Shown: positions 16,355 through 25,485, counted from the stretch's first letter. The stretch: DNA of 64,000 bases from JAVBQJ01 sp031549115 (GCA_031549115.1 JAVBQJ010000010.1:37395-101394), one strand, 5' to 3'. A program made the numbers and translations. Notes: generated by a model from the letters alone, not told the origin.

Positions 16355-16789
16355 ATGAAAAACCATCGTCCATTCAAAGAAATCTGCCGCGCCAACCACT
16401 GGCGGAGTACCCCCCAGCGGCTGGCGATTTACGGCTTTGTCTGTGACAATCTCACCCATCCGGGAGTGGATGAGGTGTGGGAGGAGGTCAAACAATCGCT
16501 GCCGGCGGTGACGCGCGAAAGCGTTTACCGGATTCTGAATGAGTTTGCGCAAGCGGGAATCATTCAGCGGCTCGATCACATCGCCAGCGCCCGTTATGAC
16601 AGCCAAACGGCTCCGCACGGACACTTCATCTGTGAGGGGTGCGGCGAAATCACCGACTTTTCCTTTCCGGACGGCACGGCGCTGCCGGTCCATCCGGCAG
16701 CGGGGTCGGTCCGTCACATTGAACTCAGAATCAGCGGCATTTGCGATAAATGCAGCAGAACAACCAACCATCAGGAGGAGAAATCATGA
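16355..16789 (+). CDS. Fur-family metal or stress regulator
   Basis: 144 aa. Winged-helix DNA-binding half (residues 10-80, STPQRLAIYGFV and TRESVYRILNEF), then a HGHFICEGCGEI segment (88-99). Two CxxC pairs (93/96 and 130/133) form the structural Cys4 zinc site. The dimerisation half is short. Fur, Zur and PerR cannot be separated by eye. The stop overlaps the next ATG in ATGA, so the regulator and the PTPS-like protein are co-translated, which hints that they share a metal response (a Zur-type role would fit). Confidence 0.82.
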   Translation: MKNHRPFKEICRANHWRSTPQRLAIYGFVCDNLTHPGVDEVWEEVKQSLPAVTRESVYRILNEFAQAGIIQRLDHIASARYDSQTAPHGHFICEGCGEITDFSFPDGTALPVHPAAGSVRHIELRISGICDKCSRTTNHQEEKS

Positions 16790-17265
16790 TGAGGTCGATC
16801 ACCAAACTCAGCATCCAGTACGCCCACCGTTTTCTGAATTACGAAGGCGAGGCCCAGTATCTTCACGGACACAGCGGTCTTCTGACCATCGAGGTCGAGG
16901 GCGAAGTCAATCCGAAAAACGGTTTTGTCTACCCCTGCAACAGCATCAAACGGGTGGCGTGGGACTATGCCAAGAATTTCGATCACGGCCTGATTCTGCA
17001 GCAGGAGGATCCGCTGCTGCCGGGGATTCTGGCGGCCTACGAAAAACAGGGCATCCGCAACGGCGCGCCCTCCAACACCATGCTCGGGCTGCCGATCGAC
17101 AACGAACTGGCCAAGTCCTATCCGGAGTGCCGCCTGGTCGTGGTCAAAAAGGTCGCCACCTGCGAAAACATGATCGAAATTTTCTATTCGCTCCTGAAGG
17201 ACAAATTTAACATCAAAAAAATGACCTTCGCCTCCGGCGACAACTGCGCCTCGATGGATTTCTGA
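16786..17265 (+). CDS. QueD/6-pyruvoyl-tetrahydropterin synthase-like protein (COG0720)
   Basis: 159 aa, from the ATG at 16786 preceded by AGGAGG. The zinc-binding histidines are present: His14 in YAHRF and HGH at 27-29. The Cys that normally lies four residues before HGH (CxxxHGH in QueD) is replaced by Ala23; the local sequence is EAQYLHGHS. The DHG motif is kept at 66-68. QueD makes 6-carboxytetrahydropterin for queuosine; loss of the Cys means this protein may have another pterin activity or a paralog role. It is coupled to the Fur-family gene and followed by a strong terminator. Confidence 0.75.
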   Translation: MMRSITKLSIQYAHRFLNYEGEAQYLHGHSGLLTIEVEGEVNPKNGFVYPCNSIKRVAWDYAKNFDHGLILQQEDPLLPGILAAYEKQGIRNGAPSNTMLGLPIDNELAKSYPECRLVVVKKVATCENMIEIFYSLLKDKFNIKKMTFASGDNCASMDF

Positions 17266-17280
17266 TCCGTTGTTGCGCGC

Positions 17281-17322
17281 CGCGGAACGTCCTGCCCGCT
17301 GGGACGTTCCGCGTTTTTTTTT
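17281..17322 (+). terminator. Intrinsic terminator of the Fur/PTPS operon
   Basis: A 12-bp stem CGCGGAACGTCC / GGACGTTCCGCG with a 9-base loop is followed directly by nine T residues, 16 bases after the stop at 17265. Confidence 0.9.
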
Positions 17323-17323
17323 G

Positions 17324-17351
17324 TTGCAGTTTGCCGCTTCCGCTGTATATT
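17324..17351 (+). promoter_or_regulatory. Promoter of the MmcQ-family gene
   Basis: TTGCAG (17324-17329) and TATATT (17346-17351) with a 16-base spacer lie just after the terminator and 27 bases before the ATG at 17378. Confidence 0.5.
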
Positions 17352-17377
17352 ACAGCAAATGACGGGAGCTTGAAACG

Positions 17378-18049
17378 ATGGATAACGCTTTTTTCAACAA
17401 TCGGAAAATGAACCGGGAGCGGTTGCTCGCGTACGGCTTTGCCGAGACGGGCGGCGGCTACGCCTGGGCGGCGGATCTGCTCGGCGGGCAATTCACGCTG
17501 GCCGTTTTCATCTCCGGTGACGGAAAAATCGCCACCCGGGTGGTGGATTGCGCCTCGCAGGAGGAGTATGTCCTGTTCCGCGTCGCCGATGCCGTCGGCG
17601 GCTTCGTGGGCAAGGTCCGCCAAGCGCACGATGACAAGCTCGCCGAAATCGCCGCCCACTGCTTCGATGCGAATGTGTTCAAAAGCGCGGACGCCCATAA
17701 CGTGATTCAATATATCGCCGGACAGTACGGCGACAGTCCGGAATTTCTCTGGCCCCGCACCCCGGAAAACGCGATCTTCCGCCGCCGGGACAACGCCAAA
17801 TGGTACGCGGCCTTACTCACGGTGAAAAAAGCGAAAATCGGCTTGCAGCCCGGTGATGAAAAAATAGAGATCCTGGATTTGCGCATCGCGCCGGACGAGG
17901 TGGATGCGCTGATTGACCAGGAGAAATACTTTCCCGGTTATCACATGAACAAACGGCACTGGTTCACCATTTGCCTCAATGGCTCGCTTCCGTCCGGAGA
18001 AATATTCGCCCGGATTGACGCCAGTTATCAACTCGCACGGAAAAAATAA
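17378..18049 (+). CDS. MmcQ/YjbR-like protein
   Basis: 223 aa. The C-terminal 110 residues resemble MmcQ/YjbR (DUF419): AKWYAALLTVKKAKIG and the end segment YHMNKRHWFTICLNGSLP are typical of this double-wing fold. The N-terminal 95 residues form an extra alpha/beta domain seen in the long form of the family. It is probably a cytoplasmic DNA- or ligand-binding protein; no activity is established. It is spaced by only 2 bases from the next gene, so both belong to one transcript. Confidence 0.75.
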   Translation: MDNAFFNNRKMNRERLLAYGFAETGGGYAWAADLLGGQFTLAVFISGDGKIATRVVDCASQEEYVLFRVADAVGGFVGKVRQAHDDKLAEIAAHCFDANVFKSADAHNVIQYIAGQYGDSPEFLWPRTPENAIFRRRDNAKWYAALLTVKKAKIGLQPGDEKIEILDLRIAPDEVDALIDQEKYFPGYHMNKRHWFTICLNGSLPSGEIFARIDASYQLARKK

Positions 18050-18051
18050 AT

Positions 18052-18882
18052 ATGACACCGAAAGAAGTGGTAAAAAAGTTTGTGACCCTGTTCAATTCCG
18101 CCGACGCCGGCGGATTGGCGGAATTGTATGCCGGCGACGCGGTCAATCATCAGGTCGCCAATGCGCCGGTGGCCGGCAAGGCCGCCATCAAAGCGATGTT
18201 CGAGGCGGAGTTCGCGGCGGCGGAGATGGTTTGCATCGCCGAAAACATCTTTGCGGACGGCGAATGGGGCATGTTGGAGTGGCGCGACCCCAAAGGTTTG
18301 CGCGGCTGCGGATTTTTTCATATCGTCGACGGGAAAATCGTCTTCCAGCGCGGCTATTGGGACAAGCTCTCGTTCCTCGCGCAGAACCCGCCGGAAGAGC
18401 GCACGATCCGGAGAAGCGCATGTGCAATTACCGATTTTGCCACCATCGCGGAAATTGTCCGCGGCAATAACAGCGCGGTCCTGTCCATGGTCGACGGCGT
18501 CACGCCTTACGGGGTCATGATGAATTACGCTCCGGTTTTCGACGGTGAAGAGCTTCGCCTGATTTTTCATGGCGCGGCTTCCGGACGCAAAACCGATTGC
18601 CTGAAAAACAATCCCGCCGTATCCGTCTTTATCAACGACGCGGCCAAGACGCAAATCGTCGACGCCGGAAGCGAAAGCGCGCGCTGGACGACGCGTTACC
18701 GCTCCGTCGTCCTCGCCGGGGAGGTTTGTTTTGCCGCCGGCTTATCCGAAAAACAGCGGATGGCGGAAGCATTCATGCGTCATTATACCGCCGGGGAAAT
18801 CCGCCTGCCGGACGCGGCGTTGAACGCGGCGGCTTTTTTTGCATTCACCGCCCGCCATGTCAGCGGCAAGCAAAATCAATAA
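18052..18882 (+). CDS. SnoaL/NTF2-like domain fused to a PNPOx-like flavoprotein domain
   Basis: 276 aa. Residues about 1-115 match the NTF2/SnoaL-like cone fold (EVVKKFVTLFNSADAGGLAELYAGDAVNH). Residues about 118-276 match pyridoxamine-5'-phosphate-oxidase-related FMN-binding proteins, close to the NimA-like group (NSAVLSMVDGVTPYGVMMNY, LIFHGAASGRKTDCLKNN). It is one continuous frame. A flavin-dependent reductase acting on a small aromatic or nitro compound is possible but not shown. It ends 3 bases from the convergent isomerase gene, with no clear terminator. Confidence 0.8.
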   Translation: MTPKEVVKKFVTLFNSADAGGLAELYAGDAVNHQVANAPVAGKAAIKAMFEAEFAAAEMVCIAENIFADGEWGMLEWRDPKGLRGCGFFHIVDGKIVFQRGYWDKLSFLAQNPPEERTIRRSACAITDFATIAEIVRGNNSAVLSMVDGVTPYGVMMNYAPVFDGEELRLIFHGAASGRKTDCLKNNPAVSVFINDAAKTQIVDAGSESARWTTRYRSVVLAGEVCFAAGLSEKQRMAEAFMRHYTAGEIRLPDAALNAAAFFAFTARHVSGKQNQ

Positions 18883-18885
18883 CGG

Positions 18886-19740
18886 CTATTTTCCGATGTG
18901 ATAACGCAGAAATTCCACCGCCCGGCGGATGTCGTCCAGAGGATCGCGGCCCACCTCGCGTTCGATCGTCAACCAGCCGTCGTATCCGGTCTTGCGCAAC
19001 GCCGCCAGGTATTCCACCCAGGGCACCTCCCCCTGTCCCAACGGCTCCTCGCGAAACAATTCCCCCGTCTCCGCCAGCAACGCCGGAAAGCCACCGGCGG
19101 CAAAGGCGTGGTAAATGCGCTCCGGATCGCAGCTCCGCAAGTGGCGCCCGTCCTTGGCGTGCGTGTGGACGATATACTCGCCCAATTGCCGCACCGCCTC
19201 CGGCACGTCGGCACACTGGACCATCACCAGATTGGCCGGGTCCAGATTGACCCCCAGCCCCGGCGAATCCGCCTCCGCCAGGAAATCACGCAACGTCGCC
19301 GCCGTTTCCGGACCGGTTTCAATCGCCCAGACCACCCCGCGTTTCCGGGCGTCTTCCCCCACCCGGCGCATGGCTTCCACCATGCGTCGGCGTCTTTCGC
19401 CGGCGCCGGCGGGAATCACGCCGACATGCGAAGTCACCACCGGAACCTGCAACGCTTCGGCGCATTCGAGAATGCGCCGCGTCGCCGCCAGGCGTCCGGG
19501 AATCGCGTCGGGGACATCGAAACCGAATCCGGGTACATCGCCGCACAACGCGGTCAATTCCACCCCGCTGTCGCGGCAGTTGTGCAACAATCCGGCGAGC
19601 CCGGCGGCATCGAAGCCGCACAGGTTCCAACGTTCGGTCATCGCTCCCAATTGCACACCTTCAACCCCGAGGCGCGCCGCCAGACCTGGAACATCCGGCA
19701 AGGCACCGGGCAACCCATCTCCGACAACTCCGATTTTCAT
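18886..19740 (-). CDS. Sugar phosphate isomerase/epimerase (xylose isomerase-like TIM barrel)
   Basis: 284 aa; the start at 19740 has GGGGGAAG upstream and overlaps the previous stop (ATGA). It has an AP-endonuclease-2-like TIM barrel with metal ligands in IETGPE (near 160), NLDPANL, HTHAKDGR and the terminal GWLTIERE motif. Such proteins isomerise or epimerise sugars or inositols. It is the last gene of operon 1 after three Gfo/Idh/MocA oxidoreductases, a combination that fits oxidative conversion of an unusual sugar or polyol in the cytoplasm. Confidence 0.8.
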   Translation of the reverse strand: MKIGVVGDGLPGALPDVPGLAARLGVEGVQLGAMTERWNLCGFDAAGLAGLLHNCRDSGVELTALCGDVPGFGFDVPDAIPGRLAATRRILECAEALQVPVVTSHVGVIPAGAGERRRRMVEAMRRVGEDARKRGVVWAIETGPETAATLRDFLAEADSPGLGVNLDPANLVMVQCADVPEAVRQLGEYIVHTHAKDGRHLRSCDPERIYHAFAAGGFPALLAETGELFREEPLGQGEVPWVEYLAALRKTGYDGWLTIEREVGRDPLDDIRRAVEFLRYHIGK

Positions 19741-20720
19741 ACTTCCCCCGTCTCTTGAATTTTCCGGCACAGCGCAATGGCTTCCAGGGATTCTTCGGGC
19801 CGGCAGCGTACCGGCGGTTTATTTCTGTCCAGACATTCGCCGAAATATGCCAGCTCATTGGCGTAGCCACAGCCGGGGAACTCCAGCGTCTCGGCGCCCT
19901 GCCCGGTGCCGACATGCACCCGGCGCGGCTGGAAAGAGTGGTAACGCAGGGTCGCCGATTCGAATTCCGCCAGATACTCCGCCGAAAAAGCACTCCCCTG
20001 ATGCAGGAAACCGCCGTTGACCCGGATCTGCGCGGCGGAGTCTTGCCAACGCAGCCGCAACTCGCGGAACTCCCGCTGCTGCGACCACACCTCGCACGCC
20101 GCAATCTCCCCGAGCGAACGCACGAAATCCAGATCGTGAATCGTCATGTCGAAGAGCGCGCCGCCGCTGGCCCGCCGTATTTCGGGATCGCGCCACCCGC
20201 CCCAGGCGGGTTCTCCGGCCATGCGCCGGCACTCCAGACGCCGCACCGCACCGTAACGCCCGGAGCGGATGCTCTCCGCCAGATATTGCCAGACCGGATC
20301 GAAGCGGACGCAATGCGCCACCATCAACGTGCGCTTCACGCTTTGCGCCAGTCCCAGCAGCATGCGCCCCTCCGCCTCGGTCGGCGCGAACGGTTTCTCC
20401 AGCAGACAATGCAGTCCGGCCTGCAAGGCTGCCCGTGTCAACGGGACATGCTGCGCCAACGGCACCGCCAGAATCGCGCACTCCGCCCCGGTTGCGGCAA
20501 TCGCGGCGGCGAGCTCCTGGAACACCGGAACCCGTCGAAAGGCCGCCACCGGCAAATCCAGCTTCCCCAGATTGCCGATGTTCTGCAGATTTTCAAAGAT
20601 ATCCCCCGGCCTCGGATCGACGATTCCCGCCAATTCCCAGTCCGGCGAGTTCACCAGATTGCCGGCGTGCACCGCCCCCATGAACCCGAATCCGACCACC
20701 AGAGCTTTGTGCCGCATCAT
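19737..20720 (-). CDS. Gfo/Idh/MocA-family NAD(P)-dependent oxidoreductase
   Basis: 327 aa, usual length. Rossmann motif VVGFGFMG near residues 8-15, EKP (conserved Lys) in LLEKPFAPTEAE, and a C-terminal alpha/beta domain with the GGALFDMTIHDLDF helix (His for catalysis). It oxidises or epimerises a sugar or cyclitol with NAD(P). It starts 4 bases after the stop of the 20725 gene and is coupled to the isomerase. The exact substrate cannot be told; it is the third oxidoreductase of operon 1. Confidence 0.85.
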   Translation of the reverse strand: MMRHKALVVGFGFMGAVHAGNLVNSPDWELAGIVDPRPGDIFENLQNIGNLGKLDLPVAAFRRVPVFQELAAAIAATGAECAILAVPLAQHVPLTRAALQAGLHCLLEKPFAPTEAEGRMLLGLAQSVKRTLMVAHCVRFDPVWQYLAESIRSGRYGAVRRLECRRMAGEPAWGGWRDPEIRRASGGALFDMTIHDLDFVRSLGEIAACEVWSQQREFRELRLRWQDSAAQIRVNGGFLHQGSAFSAEYLAEFESATLRYHSFQPRRVHVGTGQGAETLEFPGCGYANELAYFGECLDRNKPPVRCRPEESLEAIALCRKIQETGEV

Positions 20721-20724
20721 AATC

Positions 20725-21582
20725 TTACAGTTCCACCCAGGTTTCCGGCCGCCGCGCCGCGCGGATCATCGCATCGACGATTCCGGCGATAGCGATGGTC
20801 TCGCGGCGGTCCACCGGCGCCATGCCGGTCTTGAAGAACTGCAGCATTTCCCGGATGAACGTCGTGAAAATGTTACCGGCGGCATTGCCCTCGAACACCA
20901 CCTTTTCACCGTCCCGCGCCAGCATCGTGAAGCCCAGCGTCGGCAACATCGTCGCGAGGCCGCGCCGGTGATCGCCGTAATCCAGGACCATCATGGCGTT
21001 TGGGCCCTTGCCGACCGCCATCACCCGCCTGGCGTCATACCCCTGCAGCACCACCAGCATCTCCGCCAGGTGCACCAGATACTCCTCCAGGCTGGCTCCG
21101 CCGCCGGCCACCGAGGCGAACTCCGCGTTGCCGCCGCCGAACAACTCCTGTTTGGCCTTGATGATCTGGTCGCTGAAGCGCAGGGCGCTCGACGACCACA
21201 ACGGCGTGCCGCAGCGCTCCGCCGCCGCGAAGATCCGTTCCGCCGCCGCCCGGTCCGGCGCGAAAGGCTTGTCCAGATAGACCGGTTTCCCGGCCTGCAA
21301 TACCGGCATCACCATGGCTTCGTGCACCTCCGGGTTGGAGGGCGCCAGCACGCAGAAGCAGTCGCATTGCTCCAGCACATCCGCCAGGGAGCGCGCCGCC
21401 GGAACTTCCAATTCCCGGCACCATTGTTCCAGGGGACGCCCCCCCTCTTTGGGGTGATCCTCCCACGCCAAAGCGATTTCAAAGTCGTCCGCCAACGCGG
21501 ATTCACGGATCCACGGCACATAATACGTGGCGTGGAATTCATCGATATACCAGTCAATCAACCCGATTTTCAGCTTGCTCAT
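20725..21582 (-). CDS. Gfo/Idh/MocA-like oxidoreductase with atypical Rossmann motif
   Basis: 285 aa, shorter than its neighbours (327 and 318 aa). The conserved Lys is present in YLDKPFAPDRAAA, and the domain order follows Gfo/Idh/MocA. The N-terminal GxGxxG is missing: the first strand reads KIGLIDWYIDEFHA. The usual GG...HxxD segment is also weak (GGGASLEEYLVHLAEMLVV keeps one His). The family fold is likely, but cofactor binding may be altered or lost, so a non-catalytic or different role is possible. It sits in the middle of operon 1. Confidence 0.72.
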   Translation of the reverse strand: MSKLKIGLIDWYIDEFHATYYVPWIRESALADDFEIALAWEDHPKEGGRPLEQWCRELEVPAARSLADVLEQCDCFCVLAPSNPEVHEAMVMPVLQAGKPVYLDKPFAPDRAAAERIFAAAERCGTPLWSSSALRFSDQIIKAKQELFGGGNAEFASVAGGGASLEEYLVHLAEMLVVLQGYDARRVMAVGKGPNAMMVLDYGDHRRGLATMLPTLGFTMLARDGEKVVFEGNAAGNIFTTFIREMLQFFKTGMAPVDRRETIAIAGIVDAMIRAARRPETWVEL

Positions 21583-21596
21583 GATCGGCCGCTCCC

Positions 21597-22553
21597 TTAT
21601 GCCATTTGCGTATACAATTCGGTCAAGTCCTGCAGATTCAGCACACCGTCTCCGGCGGTGACCGGAGGCGATTTCCGGGCCAGGATCGCCTCGGCGAAGG
21701 CCTTGATCTGCTCCGGGAACGCCCAGGTGACGGGAAATTCCAGAATCTCCGGCTCCGGTGTGCCGCGCCGGAAAATTTTCAACCGGTTGATCACTTCATA
21801 ATCGTACAGCGCGGTCGCTTTGGTGCCGACGACCTCGACCACATTGGAGTTCGTCGCCGCCGCCCAACCGACGGCGATCTGTCCCATGACGCCGCTTTTG
21901 CTTTGCAGCTGAATCATCGCGCTGTCCTCGACTTCACCGGCGAAGTGCGCCGCGCCGACCATCCTCCGGGTCGCGATATCGCCGAAAAAGAAGCGAAACA
22001 AATCCACCGAATGACTGGCCACATCCATGGCCACGCCGCCGCCGGCAATCGCTTTCCGGGAATGCCAATCGCGGGCGAAGGCGTCGTTCCAACCGCAGAA
22101 GCGATTGAAAAAAAACACCACGTCGCCGAGCTCTCCGGCTTCGATCAACTCCTTGATTTTCCGGTTCGCCGGCAAGTACCGGTGCCGGAACGCCGTCATC
22201 ACCTGCCCCTCGGAACGGGAAGCCGCCGCCATAATGCGCTGCGCCTCCGCCGGATTCAGCGCGAACGGCTTCTCCATTAGGACGTGAATATTCCGTGCCA
22301 GCGCCGCCACCGCCACATCCGCGTGCGCCACCGGCGGCGTGGTGATGCTGATGACATCCACACCGCTGGACAGCAGCGCGTCCAGGCTCGGCATCGGCGC
22401 GGCTCCGGTGGTCCCGGCCATGCTCTCCATGCGTTTGCTGTCGGTGTCGAACAATGCCGTGACCTGGGCATTGCACGCCTGCCAGCCGCCAATGTGCGCT
22501 CCGGCAATGGTTCCGCAACCGACAATACCCACCTTCAGATTCTTCTGCTCCAT
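21597..22553 (-). CDS. Gfo/Idh/MocA-family oxidoreductase
   Basis: 318 aa from the ATG at 22553, which has AGGAG about 6 bases upstream; an ATG at 22571 next to the previous stop has no ribosome site. GIVGCGTIAGAHI (Rossmann), MEKPFALNPAEA (conserved Lys) and the GGGVAMDVASHSVDLFRFF helix (catalytic His region) are all present. It is a cytoplasmic NAD(P)-dependent sugar or cyclitol dehydrogenase, and the first of three in a row in operon 1. Confidence 0.85.
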   Translation of the reverse strand: MEQKNLKVGIVGCGTIAGAHIGGWQACNAQVTALFDTDSKRMESMAGTTGAAPMPSLDALLSSGVDVISITTPPVAHADVAVAALARNIHVLMEKPFALNPAEAQRIMAAASRSEGQVMTAFRHRYLPANRKIKELIEAGELGDVVFFFNRFCGWNDAFARDWHSRKAIAGGGVAMDVASHSVDLFRFFFGDIATRRMVGAAHFAGEVEDSAMIQLQSKSGVMGQIAVGWAAATNSNVVEVVGTKATALYDYEVINRLKIFRRGTPEPEILEFPVTWAFPEQIKAFAEAILARKSPPVTAGDGVLNLQDLTELYTQMA

Positions 22554-22571
22554 CTCCTGCTCCTGCGTCAT

Positions 22572-25484
22572 TCACTTACGTTCAAATACAATCCAGCTTT
22601 GCCGGAAACTCTTCACATCCACTTCCACCATGCCTTCGGCATCGACGGCGACCGGGTCGCCGGAAAAGGCGTCGTACGCCCGCCACGGCCCCGGAAACCC
22701 CAGCTCCTCCCACGCGAAGCGCACCTTGCCTTTCACATTCGGCTGCTCCTCGTTGAAGTTGGCGATGATCGCCAGCGCCCGCTCCGGCTGCACATAGGCC
22801 GAGACCTTCAGCCACGGATCGGGAACCTCCCGCGCCGGAGGGATTTTGCCCCAATACGGCCGGAACGACGCATAGGTGGCGCCGAATTCATCCAGGCTTC
22901 GCCAGTACGGCGCGATCACCGCCGCTTCGTTGATGCGGTAGGTCATCGTCCAGGTGGTGCCGTGCACGAAGCTGTAGGTGCAGTTTTCCACCGCGCTGAA
23001 CGGTTGTTCCAAATAGGCCGTGAAGCGCGCCGGCAACCCGTAGACAATGCCGTTCATCTGCGTCTGCATGGCCTCAAGCGGCAGAATATCGGTGCGCTTG
23101 CGCCCGTTGCGCGCCTGCAGCATGAACTGCTCCCCCTCCCAGGCGCCGTTCCAGAAGAAACATGTCGGCGCGTCCCAGATGCTCGATTTGTGCTGTTCCC
23201 CGTAACCGTTGCGGCTTTCGATGATGTTGTACAGCCGCCACGCCTTGCGCCGCCCGTCCCAGACGTCGCGCTGCTTCACGCGTTCACCGGAAAAGTTCAC
23301 CACGCCGCAGCCGTGTTCGGCATTGTCGCATTCGCTGTACATGCGCCCGTCCAGAAATCCCCCGTCCAGATCGAATTCATCCAGATTGGCCGCCAGCCGC
23401 CAGAAGAAATAATCGATGTATTCACTGCGCGGACACGCCTGGTACCCCTTTTCATCCGGGATCCACTCCTGAATGAAAGGAGCTCCGGCCGGTTTGATCA
23501 GCCAATCGTCCTGATGGGCGTCCCAGGCCCGGTCGCGGGTGGACAGCGAATTATTCAGATACAGGATCGCCCGACCGCCGTGACGGTGGATTTCCTCGAC
23601 ACACTGGCGCAGCCGCTCCGGTTCATAAATATACATTCCGGCAAAGGACTCGTCCGTGTACTGACTGGCGTGAAAGCAGAAGGTATCGATTCCGTAATGC
23701 CGGTACCCCGCCACCAGGCTGCGTACCTCTTGACGCATCGGCGCGACGCCGCGTCCCCAGCGCCCGGCGCCGAATTCCGCGTCGGGGGTCGGGTAACCGG
23801 CTTCGGCCTGCGGGCTGATGACCTCCGGCAACGAAGCCGGGCGGCCGTTGACGTAGCCGGAGGCTTCGAAGTGATCCAGGAGCAATGTCGCCGCGTCCGC
23901 CTGTGCCGGAGTGTCGACGGCGAAATCGGTGCGGGCGGAGGCGGAAATCTTCAACGCGTCCACGGCGACATTTTTGCCGCCGGCGTGAATCATCACCGGG
24001 AACGCGCGCAAACTGCCCCGATAAGGCACCTGTGCCGCCTTTTTGCCGTTGATGTAAATGGCGACCTCCTCGCCCCAGGTGACCGCATAGTGATTCCATT
24101 CGCCCGGCGCAGGGTGAAAACCGGTAGTGACGAGCACCTTGTCCTGGTAATCCTCATAGATCTGCGCGAAGATCCCCTTGTCCGGCGCCCAGCCGAATTT
24201 GAAGCGCAAATGCGCGTGATTGGTTTCCCAGAAAAGCTCCTCCTCCGGGTGCGCCGCCGGATCGAAATCCATTTGCACCTGCAGTTCGGCGCTCCCCTCC
24301 TCCTGCCGGATGTTGCCGGCCGCGTCATAATCGACGGTGCCGTACCACGCCGGAAGGCTCTCATCGCCGTAGCGGATCGCGTAATTCATGCGCAACCCCA
24401 ATTCCTGCTCCGGCAACGGCCGCGCCGGAATCGGCTGCAAGCCGGCGGTATACGTGCGCGGCTGCGTCAATACCGTCGCCTGATCGATGTAGTTGACCCG
24501 GAACAGGGTCGCGCCGCGCTCCGGAATCACCTCCAGCGCCTGCCCCGGAGCCGCCAGCGGCCAATCGAACGGCATCCCGTCGAACCAGCCGAAGCCGACC
24601 TCGTCGTTGAACAGAAACAGCTGCGGCCGAATCGGATGGTGCTCCGTCCGCGGTTTGACCCGGTAGGTGGTGACCACGCCGCCGAAACCCCACGGGCCGC
24701 GGTGCAGAAACTCCGCCACCTCATTGCGCACCGGAAACTCCAGCGCGAATTTGTTCACGGTCATCCCCTCGGGGAAGGTCACATCCAGACGCATGACGCC
24801 GTCAAAATAGATTTCAGTCTGAGCCCGGCAGACAACGCCGCCATTTCCCATGCCGGTCCAGGAAAAACGCACTGTCGTCGCGTCGGGTTGTCCGGTTCCA
24901 TCCAATACCCACTCCGTCACCGCCGGCTCCAGTACCAATCGCGCCGCCGCGGCCAGCAGCTCGGTATTCTGCGACCGGATTTGCACCGGCAGCGGCGAAG
25001 CGGCGAATACAAACTCCCGCCCCCAAACTTTGACCCGGTTATCTTCGAGCTCCACCGCGCTCCACGGCGCCGGTACCGTGCCGTCCGGCACGCCTTCGGT
25101 AAAATCGCGCCAATGCGGGGCGGGCGGCGTCGCCAAGGCGCGCCGCAGCTGCCCTGCCTCCGCGCCTCCGGCATTGTAAAAACGCGCCTCGCACCAATAC
25201 CGCGTCCGCTCCGGCAAATCGGGCAACGCGATTTGAAACTCCCGGCTGCCGGAATTCGGCAACGGCACCTCACCCAGCGCGATTTCGGCGTCTTCCGGGC
25301 CGGCTTCAACCGGGAGAATGCCGATCCGGCAGCGGTTATTGCCCGGAACCGTCCGCAGCGCGGTAATCTTCCCGTGCAAAAATTTGCCGTCGGAAGTCAG
25401 ACGGCACTCCAGGGAGAACGGCACCGCATCCGCCCACCCCGGCAGCACCGACAGAATCACGAATACGACGATGAGGAACTTCAT
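22572..25484 (-). CDS. Giant secreted glycoside hydrolase-like protein with LamG-like module
   Basis: 970 aa. Residues 1-20 form a signal peptide (ending WADA). The protein is beta-rich to about 500; residues about 410-490 read as a LamG/concanavalin-like module (LRFKFGWAPDKGIFAQIY, GEWNHYAVTWGEEVAIYINGKKA). Then comes a TIM-barrel-like region (DTFCFHASQYTDESFAG, YLNNSLSTRDRAWD, FDLDGGFLDGRMYSECDN) and a C-terminal beta-sandwich. It is a paralog of the adjacent 25486 gene, sharing many blocks. I do not assign a GH family; an acid in GFLDGRMYSECD is a candidate catalytic residue. Its stop is 18 bases from the next gene's chosen start. Confidence 0.72.
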   Translation of the reverse strand: MKFLIVVFVILSVLPGWADAVPFSLECRLTSDGKFLHGKITALRTVPGNNRCRIGILPVEAGPEDAEIALGEVPLPNSGSREFQIALPDLPERTRYWCEARFYNAGGAEAGQLRRALATPPAPHWRDFTEGVPDGTVPAPWSAVELEDNRVKVWGREFVFAASPLPVQIRSQNTELLAAAARLVLEPAVTEWVLDGTGQPDATTVRFSWTGMGNGGVVCRAQTEIYFDGVMRLDVTFPEGMTVNKFALEFPVRNEVAEFLHRGPWGFGGVVTTYRVKPRTEHHPIRPQLFLFNDEVGFGWFDGMPFDWPLAAPGQALEVIPERGATLFRVNYIDQATVLTQPRTYTAGLQPIPARPLPEQELGLRMNYAIRYGDESLPAWYGTVDYDAAGNIRQEEGSAELQVQMDFDPAAHPEEELFWETNHAHLRFKFGWAPDKGIFAQIYEDYQDKVLVTTGFHPAPGEWNHYAVTWGEEVAIYINGKKAAQVPYRGSLRAFPVMIHAGGKNVAVDALKISASARTDFAVDTPAQADAATLLLDHFEASGYVNGRPASLPEVISPQAEAGYPTPDAEFGAGRWGRGVAPMRQEVRSLVAGYRHYGIDTFCFHASQYTDESFAGMYIYEPERLRQCVEEIHRHGGRAILYLNNSLSTRDRAWDAHQDDWLIKPAGAPFIQEWIPDEKGYQACPRSEYIDYFFWRLAANLDEFDLDGGFLDGRMYSECDNAEHGCGVVNFSGERVKQRDVWDGRRKAWRLYNIIESRNGYGEQHKSSIWDAPTCFFWNGAWEGEQFMLQARNGRKRTDILPLEAMQTQMNGIVYGLPARFTAYLEQPFSAVENCTYSFVHGTTWTMTYRINEAAVIAPYWRSLDEFGATYASFRPYWGKIPPAREVPDPWLKVSAYVQPERALAIIANFNEEQPNVKGKVRFAWEELGFPGPWRAYDAFSGDPVAVDAEGMVEVDVKSFRQSWIVFERK

Positions 25485-25485
25485 C

